This document shows, one piece after another, positions 1 to 9,800 of a stretch of 64,000 nucleotides of DNA. The position numbers and the translations under genes were made by a program. The stretch is taken from positions 124,001 to 188,000 of the forward strand of contig JAQSYP010000002.1 of NCBI GenBank assembly GCA_029256085.1. Direction: 5' to 3'. Source of the stretch: Caryophanales bacterium (GTDB lineage Bacteria; Bacillota; Bacilli; CAJFEE01). Positions within the stretch are counted from its first letter, which is position 1. The number at the start of each line of letters is the position of its first letter. The notes under the pieces are model-generated. The model made no database searches, was not told where the DNA came from, and worked only from the letters and a program-made list of their open reading frames with translations.

Positions 1-797
1 CCTACACCTGCTGGCGTTCCAGTCGCGATTATGTCTCCAGGCTCTAGTGTTATTCCCTTTGAAATAGTTGAAATTATTTTTTCAACTGAAAAAGTCATAT
101 TTGCAACTAGATCATTTTGTCTTATTTCTCCATTTACTACAGTAATAATTCTACAATCTTTAATATTTGAAATGTCTTCTTTTTCAACAATCCACGGTCC
201 TATTGGGCAGAACGTATCTAAGCTTTTTCCAAAGAAAAACTGATTATGCTTTGACTGAAGGTCTCTTGCCGTTACATCATTTAAAATTGTGTATCCAAAA
301 ACATAGTTAAGAGCTTCATCTTCAGTAATATTTTTGCCCTTTTTACCAATTACTACGGCCAATTCACCCTCATAATCCAAAGCATTTGTTAATTCACTAT
401 GTGCATTTATTTTTCCACGGTTACCTATTAATGTAGTTTGAGGTTTAGAGAATAAAACAATATGCTCGCTTCCATCATTTCGATCACCCGTTTCTGCTGC
501 ATGGTCACGATAATTTTTACCGACACATATAATATTTTTAGGTGGGTTTAAGATTGGTGGTAAAAACCGATAGTCACCATTGATCTGACAACTATCGTAA
601 TATGTTAGATCGAGATATGTAATTCGGTTTCTCAAATAGTTGTATTGATCTATATTGTTTAAATTAACGTGGAGTAAATTACTTACTTTATTCGTACCTA
701 AAATAGCTAGTTCAAGCAGCTGAATATCGAAATTTTTTTCTTTATGTATAATTCCAAGTATTATTTTGTCATCTTGTTTTATTTGAGCTAGTTTCAT
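1..797 (-). CDS. yisK: Fumarylacetoacetate hydrolase (FAH) family protein, 3' end cut by window
   Basis: The minus-strand frame is open from the ATG at 797 to the window edge and encodes 265 residues without a stop. An AAGGGG ribosome site precedes the ATG. Residues 1-80 form a variable N-terminal part and the FAH fold follows. GKNYRDHA lies at about 93-100, DYEGELA at 141-147 supplies the acidic metal ligands, and ILNDVTARDLQ follows at 171-181. The end has the GDIIATGTPAG signature. Family members hydrolyse or decarboxylate beta-keto acids with Mg or Mn. B. subtilis YisK, which sits beside gerP as this gene does, has oxaloacetate decarboxylase activity. The substrate here is inferred. Only the last few dozen residues are missing. 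Confidence 0.85.
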   Translation of the reverse strand, partial: MKLAQIKQDDKIILGIIHKEKNFDIQLLELAILGTNKVSNLLHVNLNNIDQYNYLRNRITYLDLTYYDSCQINGDYRFLPPILNPPKNIICVGKNYRDHAAETGDRNDGSEHIVLFSKPQTTLIGNRGKINAHSELTNALDYEGELAVVIGKKGKNITEDEALNYVFGYTILNDVTARDLQSKHNQFFFGKSLDTFCPIGPWIVEKEDISNIKDCRIITVVNGEIRQNDLVANMTFSVEKIISTISKGITLEPGDIIATGTPAGV

Positions 798-853
798 ATA
801 AAAACCCCTTTAATATTACTAATACTATTTTACTTCATATAGTTTGTATAGGC

Positions 854-880
854 ACGTATTACATAATTGCTCATAGTATA
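854..880 (+). promoter_or_regulatory. Sigma-K-type promoter of the gerP operon
   Basis: AC at 854-855 is followed after exactly 16 bases by CATAGTATA (872-880), which fits the sigma-K pattern AC-N16-CATANNNTA. Transcription would start near 887 and give a leader of about 110 nt that contains the repeat at 892-975. gerP is transcribed by sigma-K in the mother cell in B. subtilis, so the match agrees with the known regulon. Confidence 0.6.
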
Positions 881-891
881 TAACGATAACT

Positions 892-975
892 TCAAAAGCT
901 ACAGCAGAGCCGTAGTTGCACTTATGCGGTAAGAAATTATGAACTACGAAGAAGTTTATATTTTCTTTATATAGT
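892..975 (+). repeat. Family II repeat, diverged copy in the gerP leader
   Basis: This copy keeps GCAGAGCCGTAGTTGCACTT and a GAACT...AAGTTTATA stem-loop shared with the copies at 19313, 37694 and 59817. It lacks the 5' ACTCGGC hairpin. The stem AGAAATTATGAACT pairs with AGTTTATATTTTCT apart from one mismatch and one G-U pair. It lies between the predicted transcription start and gerPA, so it would be part of the mRNA leader. Confidence 0.75.
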
Positions 976-997
976 TTAAAAAAAGGAATGATTCTAA

Positions 998-1219
998 ATG
1001 CCTGCCATGGTTGGATTCGTAAACGTTATTAGTATTGGATCTAGTAGTATTTTTAACATCGGTGACGTTTTCTATATTTGTCCTAATAGTAGTGCCCGAA
1101 CATTTGCCGGTGCGGGCTCATTTAATACAGGTGATAGTTTAAATATCGCAAACTATGAAAGTACGACAAATGTAAATGACCCTGATCAATATGACATGCC
1201 TATTATAGGAAACTTTTAA
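998..1219 (+). CDS. gerPA: Spore germination protein GerPA
   Basis: A 73-residue GerPA/GerPF-family protein, first gene of a six-gene operon. It has the N-terminal MPAMVGFVNVISIG block, a central IGDVFYICP segment and a GAGSFNTGD motif. GerP proteins are made late in the mother cell and sit in the inner coat, where they are needed for germinants to pass through the coat to their receptors. An AAAGGAA ribosome site precedes the ATG. GerPF at the end of the operon is its closest relative here, and both share the length and the GAGS/GSGA-NT motif. Confidence 0.95.
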   Translation: MPAMVGFVNVISIGSSSIFNIGDVFYICPNSSARTFAGAGSFNTGDSLNIANYESTTNVNDPDQYDMPIIGNF

Positions 1220-1241
1220 CGACAGATTTGAGGGATAGATT

Positions 1242-1439
1242 ATGAACTTTTATATTAATCAATCAATAGTTATTGGACAATTTAAAATTGGTGGTGTAAC
1301 TAATTCTTCAGTGCTTCAAATAGGAAGTGCTGGCTTAATCAAAGCAGAGTCAAGATTACTAAACACAGGCAGTTATCTTGCCCCAGCTCCACCTTTAGTA
1401 TCGCCAAAGCAATTAATTCAATCTACAACACAAAGCTAG
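1242..1439 (+). CDS. gerPB: Spore germination protein GerPB
   Basis: A 65-residue GerPB-type protein 22 bases after gerPA. The N-terminus MNFYINQSIVIGQFKIGG and the following SSVLQIGSAG segment are typical of the family. The C-terminus is rich in Pro, Gln and Ser. A GAGGGA ribosome site precedes the ATG. It belongs to the gerP coat-permeability set and probably acts with GerPD, which has a similar SSSVFLVGD core. Confidence 0.92.
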   Translation: MNFYINQSIVIGQFKIGGVTNSSVLQIGSAGLIKAESRLLNTGSYLAPAPPLVSPKQLIQSTTQS

Positions 1440-1508
1440 TCATTCACCCAAATTTGAATTAATGAATATATATAATTTAGAAACCAAACTGAATTGGAGG
1501 GTTGCAGA

Positions 1509-2123
1509 ATGAATAATAATTTTAGTTGGGAAAACTTTATAAATAATTTAAACTCGCACCTCTCTAATCAGGATAGAAAAATTTGTGAACTTGAAAACAC
1601 AATTCGAGAACTTAAAAAACAACTTTCGGAAATGGCAAGCTCTAGACAAGTTAGCATTGATAAAATTGAATATAAGTTTGATCAGCTAAAAGTAGAAAAA
1701 TTAGAAGGTACTTTAAATATTGGGTTAAATCCTTTTTCAGGTGAAGCAATTGAAGACTTCTCCGTGAAAAATAGTGCGTTAGATGTTAATCTAATGCCAT
1801 TTAATCAAGATGAATTTGCTAGAAATCTATCAAACTCTGCTCAGGAATTTTTAAATAATGAAGGTAAGCTTTTGATTGATCAAATCGCTGCCGCTCGAAG
1901 TGTTAATGTCTCCGATGATATTTCTATGTTCATACTCGATGATATTAAACGTCAAATGCCAGCACGATTACATTATCACCAACAAATGCTTATTCAGCAA
2001 TCAGGTAATCAAATTCCTCCTAATGAACTTCATACGAGAGTGCTGGCTGCCCTTGAAAGCGACCTGAAGCAAGCAATTGAGGTATTCTTATCAAATTTAC
2101 CACAAGAATCAAGTGAGGTATAA
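1509..2123 (+). CDS. gerPC: Spore germination protein GerPC
   Basis: A protein of 204 residues, the largest GerP component. An N-terminal Asn-rich stretch is followed by a coiled coil at about residues 25-55 (KICELENTIRELKKQL). A domain with VEKLEGTLNIGLNP comes next, then a helical C-terminal half. The start is the ATG at 1509, which has GGAGG at 1496-1500. An in-frame TTG at 1494 would overlap that ribosome site and is less likely. It lies between gerPB and gerPD in the canonical order. Confidence 0.93.
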   Translation: MNNNFSWENFINNLNSHLSNQDRKICELENTIRELKKQLSEMASSRQVSIDKIEYKFDQLKVEKLEGTLNIGLNPFSGEAIEDFSVKNSALDVNLMPFNQDEFARNLSNSAQEFLNNEGKLLIDQIAAARSVNVSDDISMFILDDIKRQMPARLHYHQQMLIQQSGNQIPPNELHTRVLAALESDLKQAIEVFLSNLPQESSEV

Positions 2124-2125
2124 CA

Positions 2126-2302
2126 ATGAATTTTAATGTAATTAATAGAGAACTTAAAGTATTAAATATTGATTTAGGTACTGTAACTAGTTCATCAGTT
2201 TTTCTAGTCGGTGATACAAACTATATTTTATTAAATGCATACTTCGATACACCACCAGAATCACTAATTTTAACACCATTTGTACCTATCTCATTAAGGT
2301 GA
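2126..2302 (+). CDS. gerPD: Spore germination protein GerPD (58 aa)
   Basis: A short gene of 59 codons including the stop, easily missed by length filters. The protein starts MNFNVINRELKVLNIDLG, contains SSSVFLVGDT, and ends with a Pro/Leu-rich tail TPFVPISLR. Length and sequence fit GerPD. It starts 2 bases after gerPC, with GTGAGG just upstream inside the gerPC end. It is followed after 4 bases by gerPE, which places it in the expected operon position. Confidence 0.93.
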   Translation: MNFNVINRELKVLNIDLGTVTSSSVFLVGDTNYILLNAYFDTPPESLILTPFVPISLR

Positions 2303-2306
2303 CTTT

Positions 2307-2675
2307 ATGTTAGGTAGAACAGTAAGCGTCGGAAGTTTAAAAGTATTTTCTCTCTCCCAAAGTGCAATTGTACAAATCGGTGATTCTAAGCAAATTACAC
2401 CTACTTCAAGGGCTATTGCAGTCCAACAGAAATCAAGTAATTTTACTAAACTATCTACAGAAGAGTTTGAAAAATATGAGGTATTTCATTTAAAGAACAA
2501 TCCACAAATTATTGACGATAATATATTTTTTAGTACATTTCATGAACATCCGTGTTTCTCTGTAAATTGTATACAAATTAAAGGTATCGTTGCTGCAGGA
2601 GTGTTTCATGCTGGTAATACTGAATGTATTATTTCTGATTCTAGAGTAAAACATATACGTGACTTTTCAAGATAA
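2307..2675 (+). CDS. gerPE: Spore germination protein GerPE
   Basis: A 122-residue GerPE-type protein. It begins MLGRTVSVGSLKVFSLSQSAIVQIGDS, the shared GerP-like strand pattern, followed by a less conserved C-terminal half with two Cys residues. The start lies 4 bases after the gerPD stop, with AAGGTGA as the ribosome site. It is co-transcribed with the other gerP genes and is expected in the inner spore coat. Confidence 0.93.
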   Translation: MLGRTVSVGSLKVFSLSQSAIVQIGDSKQITPTSRAIAVQQKSSNFTKLSTEEFEKYEVFHLKNNPQIIDDNIFFSTFHEHPCFSVNCIQIKGIVAAGVFHAGNTECIISDSRVKHIRDFSR

Positions 2676-2692
2676 ATGTTAGGAGTGAGACC

Positions 2693-2908
2693 ATGCCCTC
2701 AGTAATTGGTGGAATTAACATTCAAAATAACGCTGGTATTTCTAATTTTGGTGATGCTTTTTATCTCAGTCCTAAATCTGCTAATAAAACTAATACTGGA
2801 TCTGGTGCTGTCAATACAGCAAACTTTCTTATGACGAACAATGGTGTCAACGCTACAGGTGTTGTAGATCCAGACGTCGCAGATCAAAATATTGTTGCAA
2901 ACGCGTAA
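2693..2908 (+). CDS. gerPF: Spore germination protein GerPF
   Basis: A 71-residue GerPF, last gene of the operon. It has MPSVIGGINIQNNAGISNFGD at the N-terminus, SPKSANKTNTGSGAVNT in the middle and DPDVADQNI near the end. It is a paralogue of GerPA in the same operon. TTAGGAGTGAG precedes the ATG. The intrinsic terminator at 2907-2935 starts inside its stop codon. Confidence 0.95.
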   Translation: MPSVIGGINIQNNAGISNFGDAFYLSPKSANKTNTGSGAVNTANFLMTNNGVNATGVVDPDVADQNIVANA

Positions 2909-2935
2909 ACTGGCTCTATATGGGTCAGTTTTTTT
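2907..2935 (+). terminator. Intrinsic terminator of the gerP operon
   Basis: AAACTGGCTC (2907-2916) pairs with GGGTCAGTTT (2922-2931) through 10 pairs including two G-U. The loop is TATAT and a T tract follows. The hairpin starts within the gerPF stop codon. Confidence 0.8.
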
Positions 2936-2942
2936 ATTGCCA

Positions 2943-2972
2943 TAAAATAAACTTGGCTTTAGCCAAGTCCAC
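2943..2972 (-). terminator. ACTTGGC hairpin, terminator-like, downstream of addA
   Basis: ACTTGGC-TTTA-GCCAAGT is a 7-bp stem with A-rich DNA on its 5' side, so on the minus strand it reads as a stem followed by a U-rich stretch. It can end transcription from addA. The same hairpin recurs before other family I repeats (10711, 13780, 37814 and, decayed, 29021). Confidence 0.55.
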
Positions 2973-2995
2973 TTAACAAATTTTCACACTATGGA

Positions 2996-3101
2996 AAAAC
3001 TGCTCGACTCCAGCGGGAACAGCACGAGCCGAAAATCCATTTTTGCAAGTGAACCTTGCAAAAATAGCCTGAGGTCGTGCCCTCGGAAAGCGAGCAGTTT
3101 T
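2996..3101. repeat. Family I interspersed repeat, copy 1
   Basis: Arms AAAACTGCTCG and CGAGCAGTTTT are perfectly complementary. Inside are GACTCCAGCGGGAACAGCACGA on the left, a TTTTTGCAAG / CTTGCAAAAA central palindrome, and GTCGTGCCCTCGGAAAG on the right. It lies between convergent gerPF and addA and has no open frame. Other copies start at 10771, 13824 (inverted), 29068 and 57628. Confidence 0.88.
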
Positions 3102-3165
3102 AGAGAGTGTATAATAATAACCTAAACTTATACTTTCTTGTTTTCTTTTTAAAAATTGTTCTAAG

Positions 3166-6100
3166 CTAGTGCAGTTTCACTTCTTCATCAATATCAAATA
3201 AATATAAATAGCATTCTTTTACTTTTTTGTTAGTAATTTCTTCAATTGCGCGTTTATACACTTCTAGTTGTTTTCTGTAGTTTTCAACAAGTTTTTTCTT
3301 GCCAGTTTCAGCGTCCTTGTATTTTCCGATAATCTTGTCTGTCTTGAAGTCTAGTATCACTAATTCACCATCTTCTTCAAACATACAATCAATTATTCCC
3401 TTTACAAAGACTTTTTCGTTACTACTAATATGCTGATATACCTCAGATATTGGGATTGCAAAATTGAATGGAAGCTCTCTCCATCTTCTAGATGATTTAG
3501 TTAATCTTTCAGCTATGCTACTCTCAAAGAAGTTGCTAATTTTTTGAGTATCTATGACTTCTTTGTCTTCTCTAGTAATTAGCTCCTTGTCAATCATAGA
3601 TTCAAGCTCTCGTTCAACATCTGCAACAGACTTATTAGATGTAAGACTTATAAACTGCATTATTTTGTGAGTAGCTGTTCCTCGCTCAGTAGATGTCACA
3701 TCTTTTTCTTTCATGAATGCTGGTCTATCCCACAAAAACGGCATTGGAACAGTATTTTTAGTAATGCCTTCTTCTTGTTCAAGCTGTTGGGATCGCCTCT
3801 TTATTTCAGTAACCGTCAAATTTGCTGGAACCTTTGTAAGATTTTCATATGGATATATCCAATTCATTCTCGTAGATATTTCTTCAACATCGATATCGAC
3901 ATTTGGAATTATATCTCTATTTTCTATAAATTCCATCCACCCAAAATCATTCACTTCTTTAACCGCAACTACCTCATGAACATCATGCTTTTTAATAAAA
4001 TTAAATTTTATGTTAACTTTATCGTCCTTATATTTACCAAAATCTTCTGCAAAGTTAAGCAGTTTGCCAAAGGCAGGACCAACCCAATCAATATATGATT
4101 TGGCTTTTATCCTTGAATATCTTGGAATAATTCCACTCGCATCACAAGTTTGATTCCAATCTTTTATCGATTTTTCTTTATTTTTGACTGTACCTACCAT
4201 TATCAGCTTTTCTTTGGCACGAGTTAAAGCTACATAGAGTACACGCATCTCCTCAGAAAGTTGCTCTAGTTTCGCTTTTTCTTTAATCGCTAGTAATGGT
4301 AATGTGTCAAGTTTAATACTTAAATCAGTTCTTACATGTTGCAAACCAATTCCGAGTTCTTTATCAATTAATGAGCTTGAGTTTAGATCTTGCATATTAA
4401 ACTGTTTTCCAAGGTTAGAAATGAATACAACAGGGAACTCTAATCCTTTGCTTTTATGAATTGTCATAATTCTTACTACATCTTCTTGCTCACTAAGAGC
4501 CCTTGCTGTACCAAGATCATCTCCACGTTTTTTCATTCTATCTATATACTGTAGGAATCTGAATAATCCTTGATACGCTGTTTTTTCGAAATTTTTAGCT
4601 CTCTCATACAATACTCGTAAATTAGCTTGCCTTTGCTTTCCAGCAGGAAGCCCGGCAATAAAGTCAAAGTATCCTGTTTCCCTATAAAGCACCCATATAA
4701 AATCTGCTAATGATGTTTTGCGGGCCATAGTTCTCCATTTACTTAAGTTGTCAGTAAATCGTTTTACCTTAACTAATGCTTCGTGGTTTACATTTTCAGG
4801 TGGATTATTAACATAATATTTCAACGCTTCATAGAAACTGTCGCTTCTCTCATATGATCGAATATGTGCTAAGGACGGTTCATTTAATCCTACAAGTGGA
4901 GACCTTAATACTGACGCTAAAGGAATATCCTGCTGTGGATTATCGATAACTTTTAATAAAGATAAGAAAATACCAATTTCCACAGCATCAAAATATCCAG
5001 TAGATAATTCTGCATATACCTTAATACCTTGTTTATTTAATTCCTCCATCATTTCAGGTACCCAAGTCATTGACCTAACCAAAATTACTATGTCCTTATT
5101 TTCAAGAGGCAATCTCTGATCAGTTTTACCATTATAGACAAGGAATTTTTGCTTTCTCATCTCAATAATTTTTTTCGCTATTACCCTTGCTTCTATTTGA
5201 GATCTTTCTAATTCTTCAAAAGTATCCTCGTCAGTGCTAGTTTGTTCTTCATCATCGGTTTGAGATTCTACAGTACTATCATCGCTACTATTTATAATTA
5301 ATAACTCCGTACTCATTGCGTCGCACTCTGGATAATTAGTAGCTCCTAAATATAACCTTGCATCTTTGTCATATTCAATTTCACCTACTGCCTCATCCAT
5401 AATACATTCAAAAATAAAATTGGTTGAATCTAAAACTTCACTTCTACTTCTAAAGTTTTTTGATAAATCTATTCTAATCCCTGTTTTTGTACCGTCTTTA
5501 GTAAACCTTTTGTATTTCTCGAGAAATAAATTTGGCTCTGCTAAACGGAATCGATATATAGATTGTTTAACGTCACCAACCATAAATCTATTCCCTTTTG
5601 TATCAGAAACAACACTTTTAATAATTTCTTCTTGAACAAAATTTGTATCTTGATACTCATCTACATATATTTCTGAGAACTTCTTTTTATAATAAAGAGA
5701 TACATCAGGGTTTCTCAATATTTCTAGACAGTAATGTTCTAAATCTGAGAAGTCTACGATTCCTAGCGACTGCTTTTCCTTACTAAACATTTCAGAAAAT
5801 GATTCAACTAGATTTGTAAGTTTGCATACTAAAGGATATAAAGCTTTTATATCGTTTAATAGACTAGCCTCTGATCTTTGAAAATACTTTTCTTTAATTT
5901 TTGCAATGATTTTCTTTGCTGAATCTCTTTGAGCCTTCGCATTCTCAAGCAATTCCTCATCTACATCTTTAGTTGGTTTTAGTCTTTTGAACTCTATTGC
6001 GTTGACTTTCGTCCTAATAGATTCCCATGTAGAATTGTTAGCATACTCTAACACATCTGCAACTTGGGAAATTTCATCTATTAGGTTCGACAAATAGACT

Positions 6101-6864
6101 ACTGGCCCATTTACTCCATTACAGCAGTCTTCAGAACCTTCTAATTTTGTTAAAGCACCCTCAAGCTCGATCGCTATTGAATTTTTCAATCTACGAGTAA
6201 TAACTAAATCATCAATAGAATTGATTTTATTAATGTTGTATGCTTCTCGGACTTTTTCTAAATAAACCTTTGGATTTGGCGTATTTATTGCAAAAGTATA
6301 CAACTTCAATACTAAATTTCTTAACGTACTGTCATCACTGTCGCTTGTGTAAGAATCTACTAACTTAAAAAAGTCCTCATTTGCTTCATTACTGTATTCA
6401 AATTCTAGCAATTCCTCTATTACGTCATCCTTAAGCATTTGAAGTTCAGCTTCATTGCCAATTCTAAAGCCTGGATCAATATTAATCTCATAGTAGTAGT
6501 TTCGAATAACTTCGAGGCAGAATGAGTGTATAGTTGATATTGATGCTGAATTCAGAATGCTCAATTGCTTTCTCAAATGTAAAGACGCAGGATTTTTTCT
6601 TAATTCTTTTTCAATTGCTTCTCCAATTCTACTTCTCATTTCTTGTGCGGCTGCATTTGTAAATGTTACTACTAGCAACCTATCTACTTCGATGGGATCT
6701 TTCTCATCTAGAATTCTTTTTATTATTCTTTCTACTAATACTGCTGTTTTACCTGATCCAGCTGCTGCTGCAACTAGAATGTCATTCCCCCTTGCATAAA
6801 TAGCCTTCCACTGATCATCTGTCCACTTTTCATTTATTGGTTTAACTGGTATCGAATTTAACAT
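3166..6864 (-). CDS. addA: ATP-dependent helicase/nuclease subunit A (AddA)
   Basis: A 1232-residue subunit of the AddAB helicase-nuclease, which resects double-strand breaks, recognises Chi and loads RecA; it is the Gram-positive counterpart of RecBCD. The Walker A motif AAAAGSGKT is at about 32-40. The UvrD-type motif II YVDEYQDTN is in the first half, RIMTIHKSKGLEFPVVF in the middle, and VALTRAKEKL is motif VI. The C-terminal RecB-type nuclease carries VILDFKTDK. The length matches the family. Its first 7 bases overlap addB, so the two are translationally coupled. In B. subtilis sbcDC follows addA; here gerP follows directly. Confidence 0.97.
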   Translation of the reverse strand: MLNSIPVKPINEKWTDDQWKAIYARGNDILVAAAAGSGKTAVLVERIIKRILDEKDPIEVDRLLVVTFTNAAAQEMRSRIGEAIEKELRKNPASLHLRKQLSILNSASISTIHSFCLEVIRNYYYEINIDPGFRIGNEAELQMLKDDVIEELLEFEYSNEANEDFFKLVDSYTSDSDDSTLRNLVLKLYTFAINTPNPKVYLEKVREAYNINKINSIDDLVITRRLKNSIAIELEGALTKLEGSEDCCNGVNGPVVYLSNLIDEISQVADVLEYANNSTWESIRTKVNAIEFKRLKPTKDVDEELLENAKAQRDSAKKIIAKIKEKYFQRSEASLLNDIKALYPLVCKLTNLVESFSEMFSKEKQSLGIVDFSDLEHYCLEILRNPDVSLYYKKKFSEIYVDEYQDTNFVQEEIIKSVVSDTKGNRFMVGDVKQSIYRFRLAEPNLFLEKYKRFTKDGTKTGIRIDLSKNFRSRSEVLDSTNFIFECIMDEAVGEIEYDKDARLYLGATNYPECDAMSTELLIINSSDDSTVESQTDDEEQTSTDEDTFEELERSQIEARVIAKKIIEMRKQKFLVYNGKTDQRLPLENKDIVILVRSMTWVPEMMEELNKQGIKVYAELSTGYFDAVEIGIFLSLLKVIDNPQQDIPLASVLRSPLVGLNEPSLAHIRSYERSDSFYEALKYYVNNPPENVNHEALVKVKRFTDNLSKWRTMARKTSLADFIWVLYRETGYFDFIAGLPAGKQRQANLRVLYERAKNFEKTAYQGLFRFLQYIDRMKKRGDDLGTARALSEQEDVVRIMTIHKSKGLEFPVVFISNLGKQFNMQDLNSSSLIDKELGIGLQHVRTDLSIKLDTLPLLAIKEKAKLEQLSEEMRVLYVALTRAKEKLIMVGTVKNKEKSIKDWNQTCDASGIIPRYSRIKAKSYIDWVGPAFGKLLNFAEDFGKYKDDKVNIKFNFIKKHDVHEVVAVKEVNDFGWMEFIENRDIIPNVDIDVEEISTRMNWIYPYENLTKVPANLTVTEIKRRSQQLEQEEGITKNTVPMPFLWDRPAFMKEKDVTSTERGTATHKIMQFISLTSNKSVADVERELESMIDKELITREDKEVIDTQKISNFFESSIAERLTKSSRRWRELPFNFAIPISEVYQHISSNEKVFVKGIIDCMFEEDGELVILDFKTDKIIGKYKDAETGKKKLVENYRKQLEVYKRAIEEITNKKVKECYLYLFDIDEEVKLH

Positions 6865-9800
6865 TCTTCGCCAACCTCTTTGTTTATCATTTCGATTAAA
6901 TCATTTTTCTTATGTGCTCTTAAGTTATTGACTTTATTCGCTTCCATTTGTCTATCAAATTGACAAACAAACTTATATTCACAATAACTACAAGCCATAT
7001 TGCTCTTATACCTTGAAGGATATGCAGTTACATCCCCACAGACTATTTTGTTACCTGCCGTTACAAATTGGTTTCTAGTAAACTTCCTCAAGTTCATAAG
7101 TGAACCCTCATCAATCGTGTCATAACTTTCAGAATCTGATAGCCCATCTTTTTTGTAGTAAATGTTTACTACTGGAGATCCTTTTTCTTTAGTTTCTATA
7201 TCCATTAGTTTTAGAACTTCTTCATTTGACAGTAATAATCCCCGCATTTTAAACTTCTTGAAAATATCATCTTTTATCTTAGCCTCATCTGCTTCATTTT
7301 TCATAGACAATACAGGGTTTATCATTGGAAAATACAAAACTCCAGCCGCTTCTGCGCTCTCCCCTAACCATGATTTTGAGTTGTCCACAACTAAATCCAA
7401 GTATGTTACTAGTTGGAGAGCAAGACCATAGTAAACCTCATTTAAATCAAGCTTTTTATTGGATGATTTATAATCTAAGATCCTTAAATACTTTTTATCA
7501 TTTACTTGAGCTATATCAATTCTATCAATTCTACCTCTGAGCGACATATCGAAGTTATGTTCTAGACTAAGGCTAATTTCAGGAATTCTTTTGCCAGCAC
7601 CAAACGGTTCTTCCATTGCATAAGGCTTAAATTCACTTCTGAGTGAATGCTCTCTTATAACTTCTGCAACTTTCATTAGAACTTTCTCAAGTCGCTTTGT
7701 AACATACTTATATTTATTTGATGACATTAAAATTTCATTGTAGAACTTAGGCGTAAGTATTTCTAAACATGCCCCCGCAAGGCCTCTCGCATCATTTGCT
7801 GTTAAATCAGACCACGACTTACCCTCATTACGCAATTTAACAAACATAAGCCTAATACACTCATGATATAAACTACCTACTTGATGTCTTTGTAACGTAT
7901 ATTCTTCACGTTCTCTTAATTGCAGACCATAATTTGAAAAATGCTTAAATGGACAGGTAAAAAAGTTCTCGATTCTTGAAACACTAGCTTCAATTGTTTT
8001 ACCATATAGCTTTTCATTTAACTCTATTGGAAGATTCAAGTAATTATTTTTATAAAACAGGCCATCTAATACATCTAAATTAACGTCCTTAAAACGATTA
8101 ATAGCATAGCTATTATAAACAGCCTTCCATATCTCAAAGCCACTTTCACCTTTTTTACATCGCTGCAACACTCTAATTAAATACGATAATGTACCTCTTG
8201 CATTAATAATAAAGTGTTCCTGACCATCCTCTTTTATATCCATAGGGTCATGTGAAACAAACCTATCTTTAATTAGTGGATACATTTCTTTTATTTGCCT
8301 TATATACATTGAAGGTATTAGTGCACTACCTTCTTCATCAGCAAGTGGAACTGTTAAGTAAAGCTTTTCTGACGGAAGAGTCAGTGCAAGGTAAATTGCA
8401 GTGTGGTCATTCAGAATTTTTTGTCTTGAGCTAAATCCTAGCTTTATTCCATTACTTTCTAAAAGCTCTCGATCTTCAGTTTTAAGTACACCTTCATCCT
8501 TTACTTGACGAGGGAATACACCTTCATTCATACCTAATACAAATGCTGTTTTTATTTTAGAAAATCTAGAATGATCAAAATTCGCAATTAGGACCTGATC
8601 AAGAGCCGATGGAACAAAGGAAAATTCAAGTCCTTCAATTCCAGATTCAATTATTTTAATAAAACCCTCGGTAGTTATAGTGTCATTTCCTACTACTTCA
8701 ACCATTTGCTCGAATAACTCCATTACCGCCTTCCAAGCCTGTTGATGCTCTATTGCAGAGTTCAAATCACCAGTTCCCTCTGATTCTATTCTCCATTTAT
8801 CCAACTTCTCTGGAATATTACATTCTTCTAAAAATTCTACTATTACATAACATTTGTCTTTAATAGATTCTGCTGCTTTAAATCGATCAAAAAATGATAT
8901 TAGAGGTGTGGCGATGATGTTTTTTAAATGGTTTAATTCATCTTCAACTTCTTTTTCCTTTGTCGTTTGTACACTTCTATTATCAAATGAATTAAGAAAT
9001 CTTCCATATTTCCATCTTGAATTACTTGTCCATTTGCTACCTTTAATGCCGTTAGCTAAGCAATAATTTTCTAGAAAATCAATTTTTTCTCGCAAATGTT
9101 TAGCATCTTCATTAGAGGTTATTAGCAAGTCTGTTTTTAAACATCTAAAAACGGCTTCATATCTCCAATTACTTTTAAATATGTCTAGTGAAGCCCTAAT
9201 TAATTCAATAAGTGGATGATGCTTCATTTTTCTCTTCTCATCAATATACATCGGAATATTAAAATCAAAAAACACGGTTTTGATTAAGCTATTGTACTCA
9301 TCTGCATTTCTAACTAAAACCGCTATTTCGTTATATCTTAAATTGTCTCTTCTTACAGTGTGAATAATTTCTCTCGCTATTGCTTCAACTTCTGCTCTTC
9401 TACTTCCCGCCGAAAAAATCTCTATTTCAGGTACTTCGTTATATGTAACTATTGGCCTAATGTCATAGTTTTTTTCGAGATGAGCAAGCGATTTTGCGTT
9501 TGTAAATCTTCCATTCTCAGTACTTAAAAATAAAGGAGATTCAATTTTAATTTTATTCTCTTTTGCTAAATTGACTAGTTGAATACTTGTTTCCCACGTC
9601 ATATAAAATAAATCCATTGGCTGCAATATTCCGTTTTGAGGCAACTCAACAGTCAGTGTAATATTCACCCTTTTTACATTTGCGAGTAATGCTGAAATTA
9701 CCTTTAGCTCCTGTGGTGTTAGATCATGAAAACCATCTATATAAATTTCTGCATTCTTTAAGTAATTTGCTTGAGGAATTTTCTCAGCGAGTAAATCTAA

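Noticed and set aside
2996-3101. Family I repeats as ordinary MITEs with fixed terminal inverted repeats
   Set aside because: The terminal arms change between copies while staying complementary, and no target-site duplication is evident by eye.
3667-4098. Plus-strand frame of 143 codons within addA
   Set aside because: It is antisense to a strongly conserved gene and its product is low-complexity, rich in Phe, Ile and Cys.
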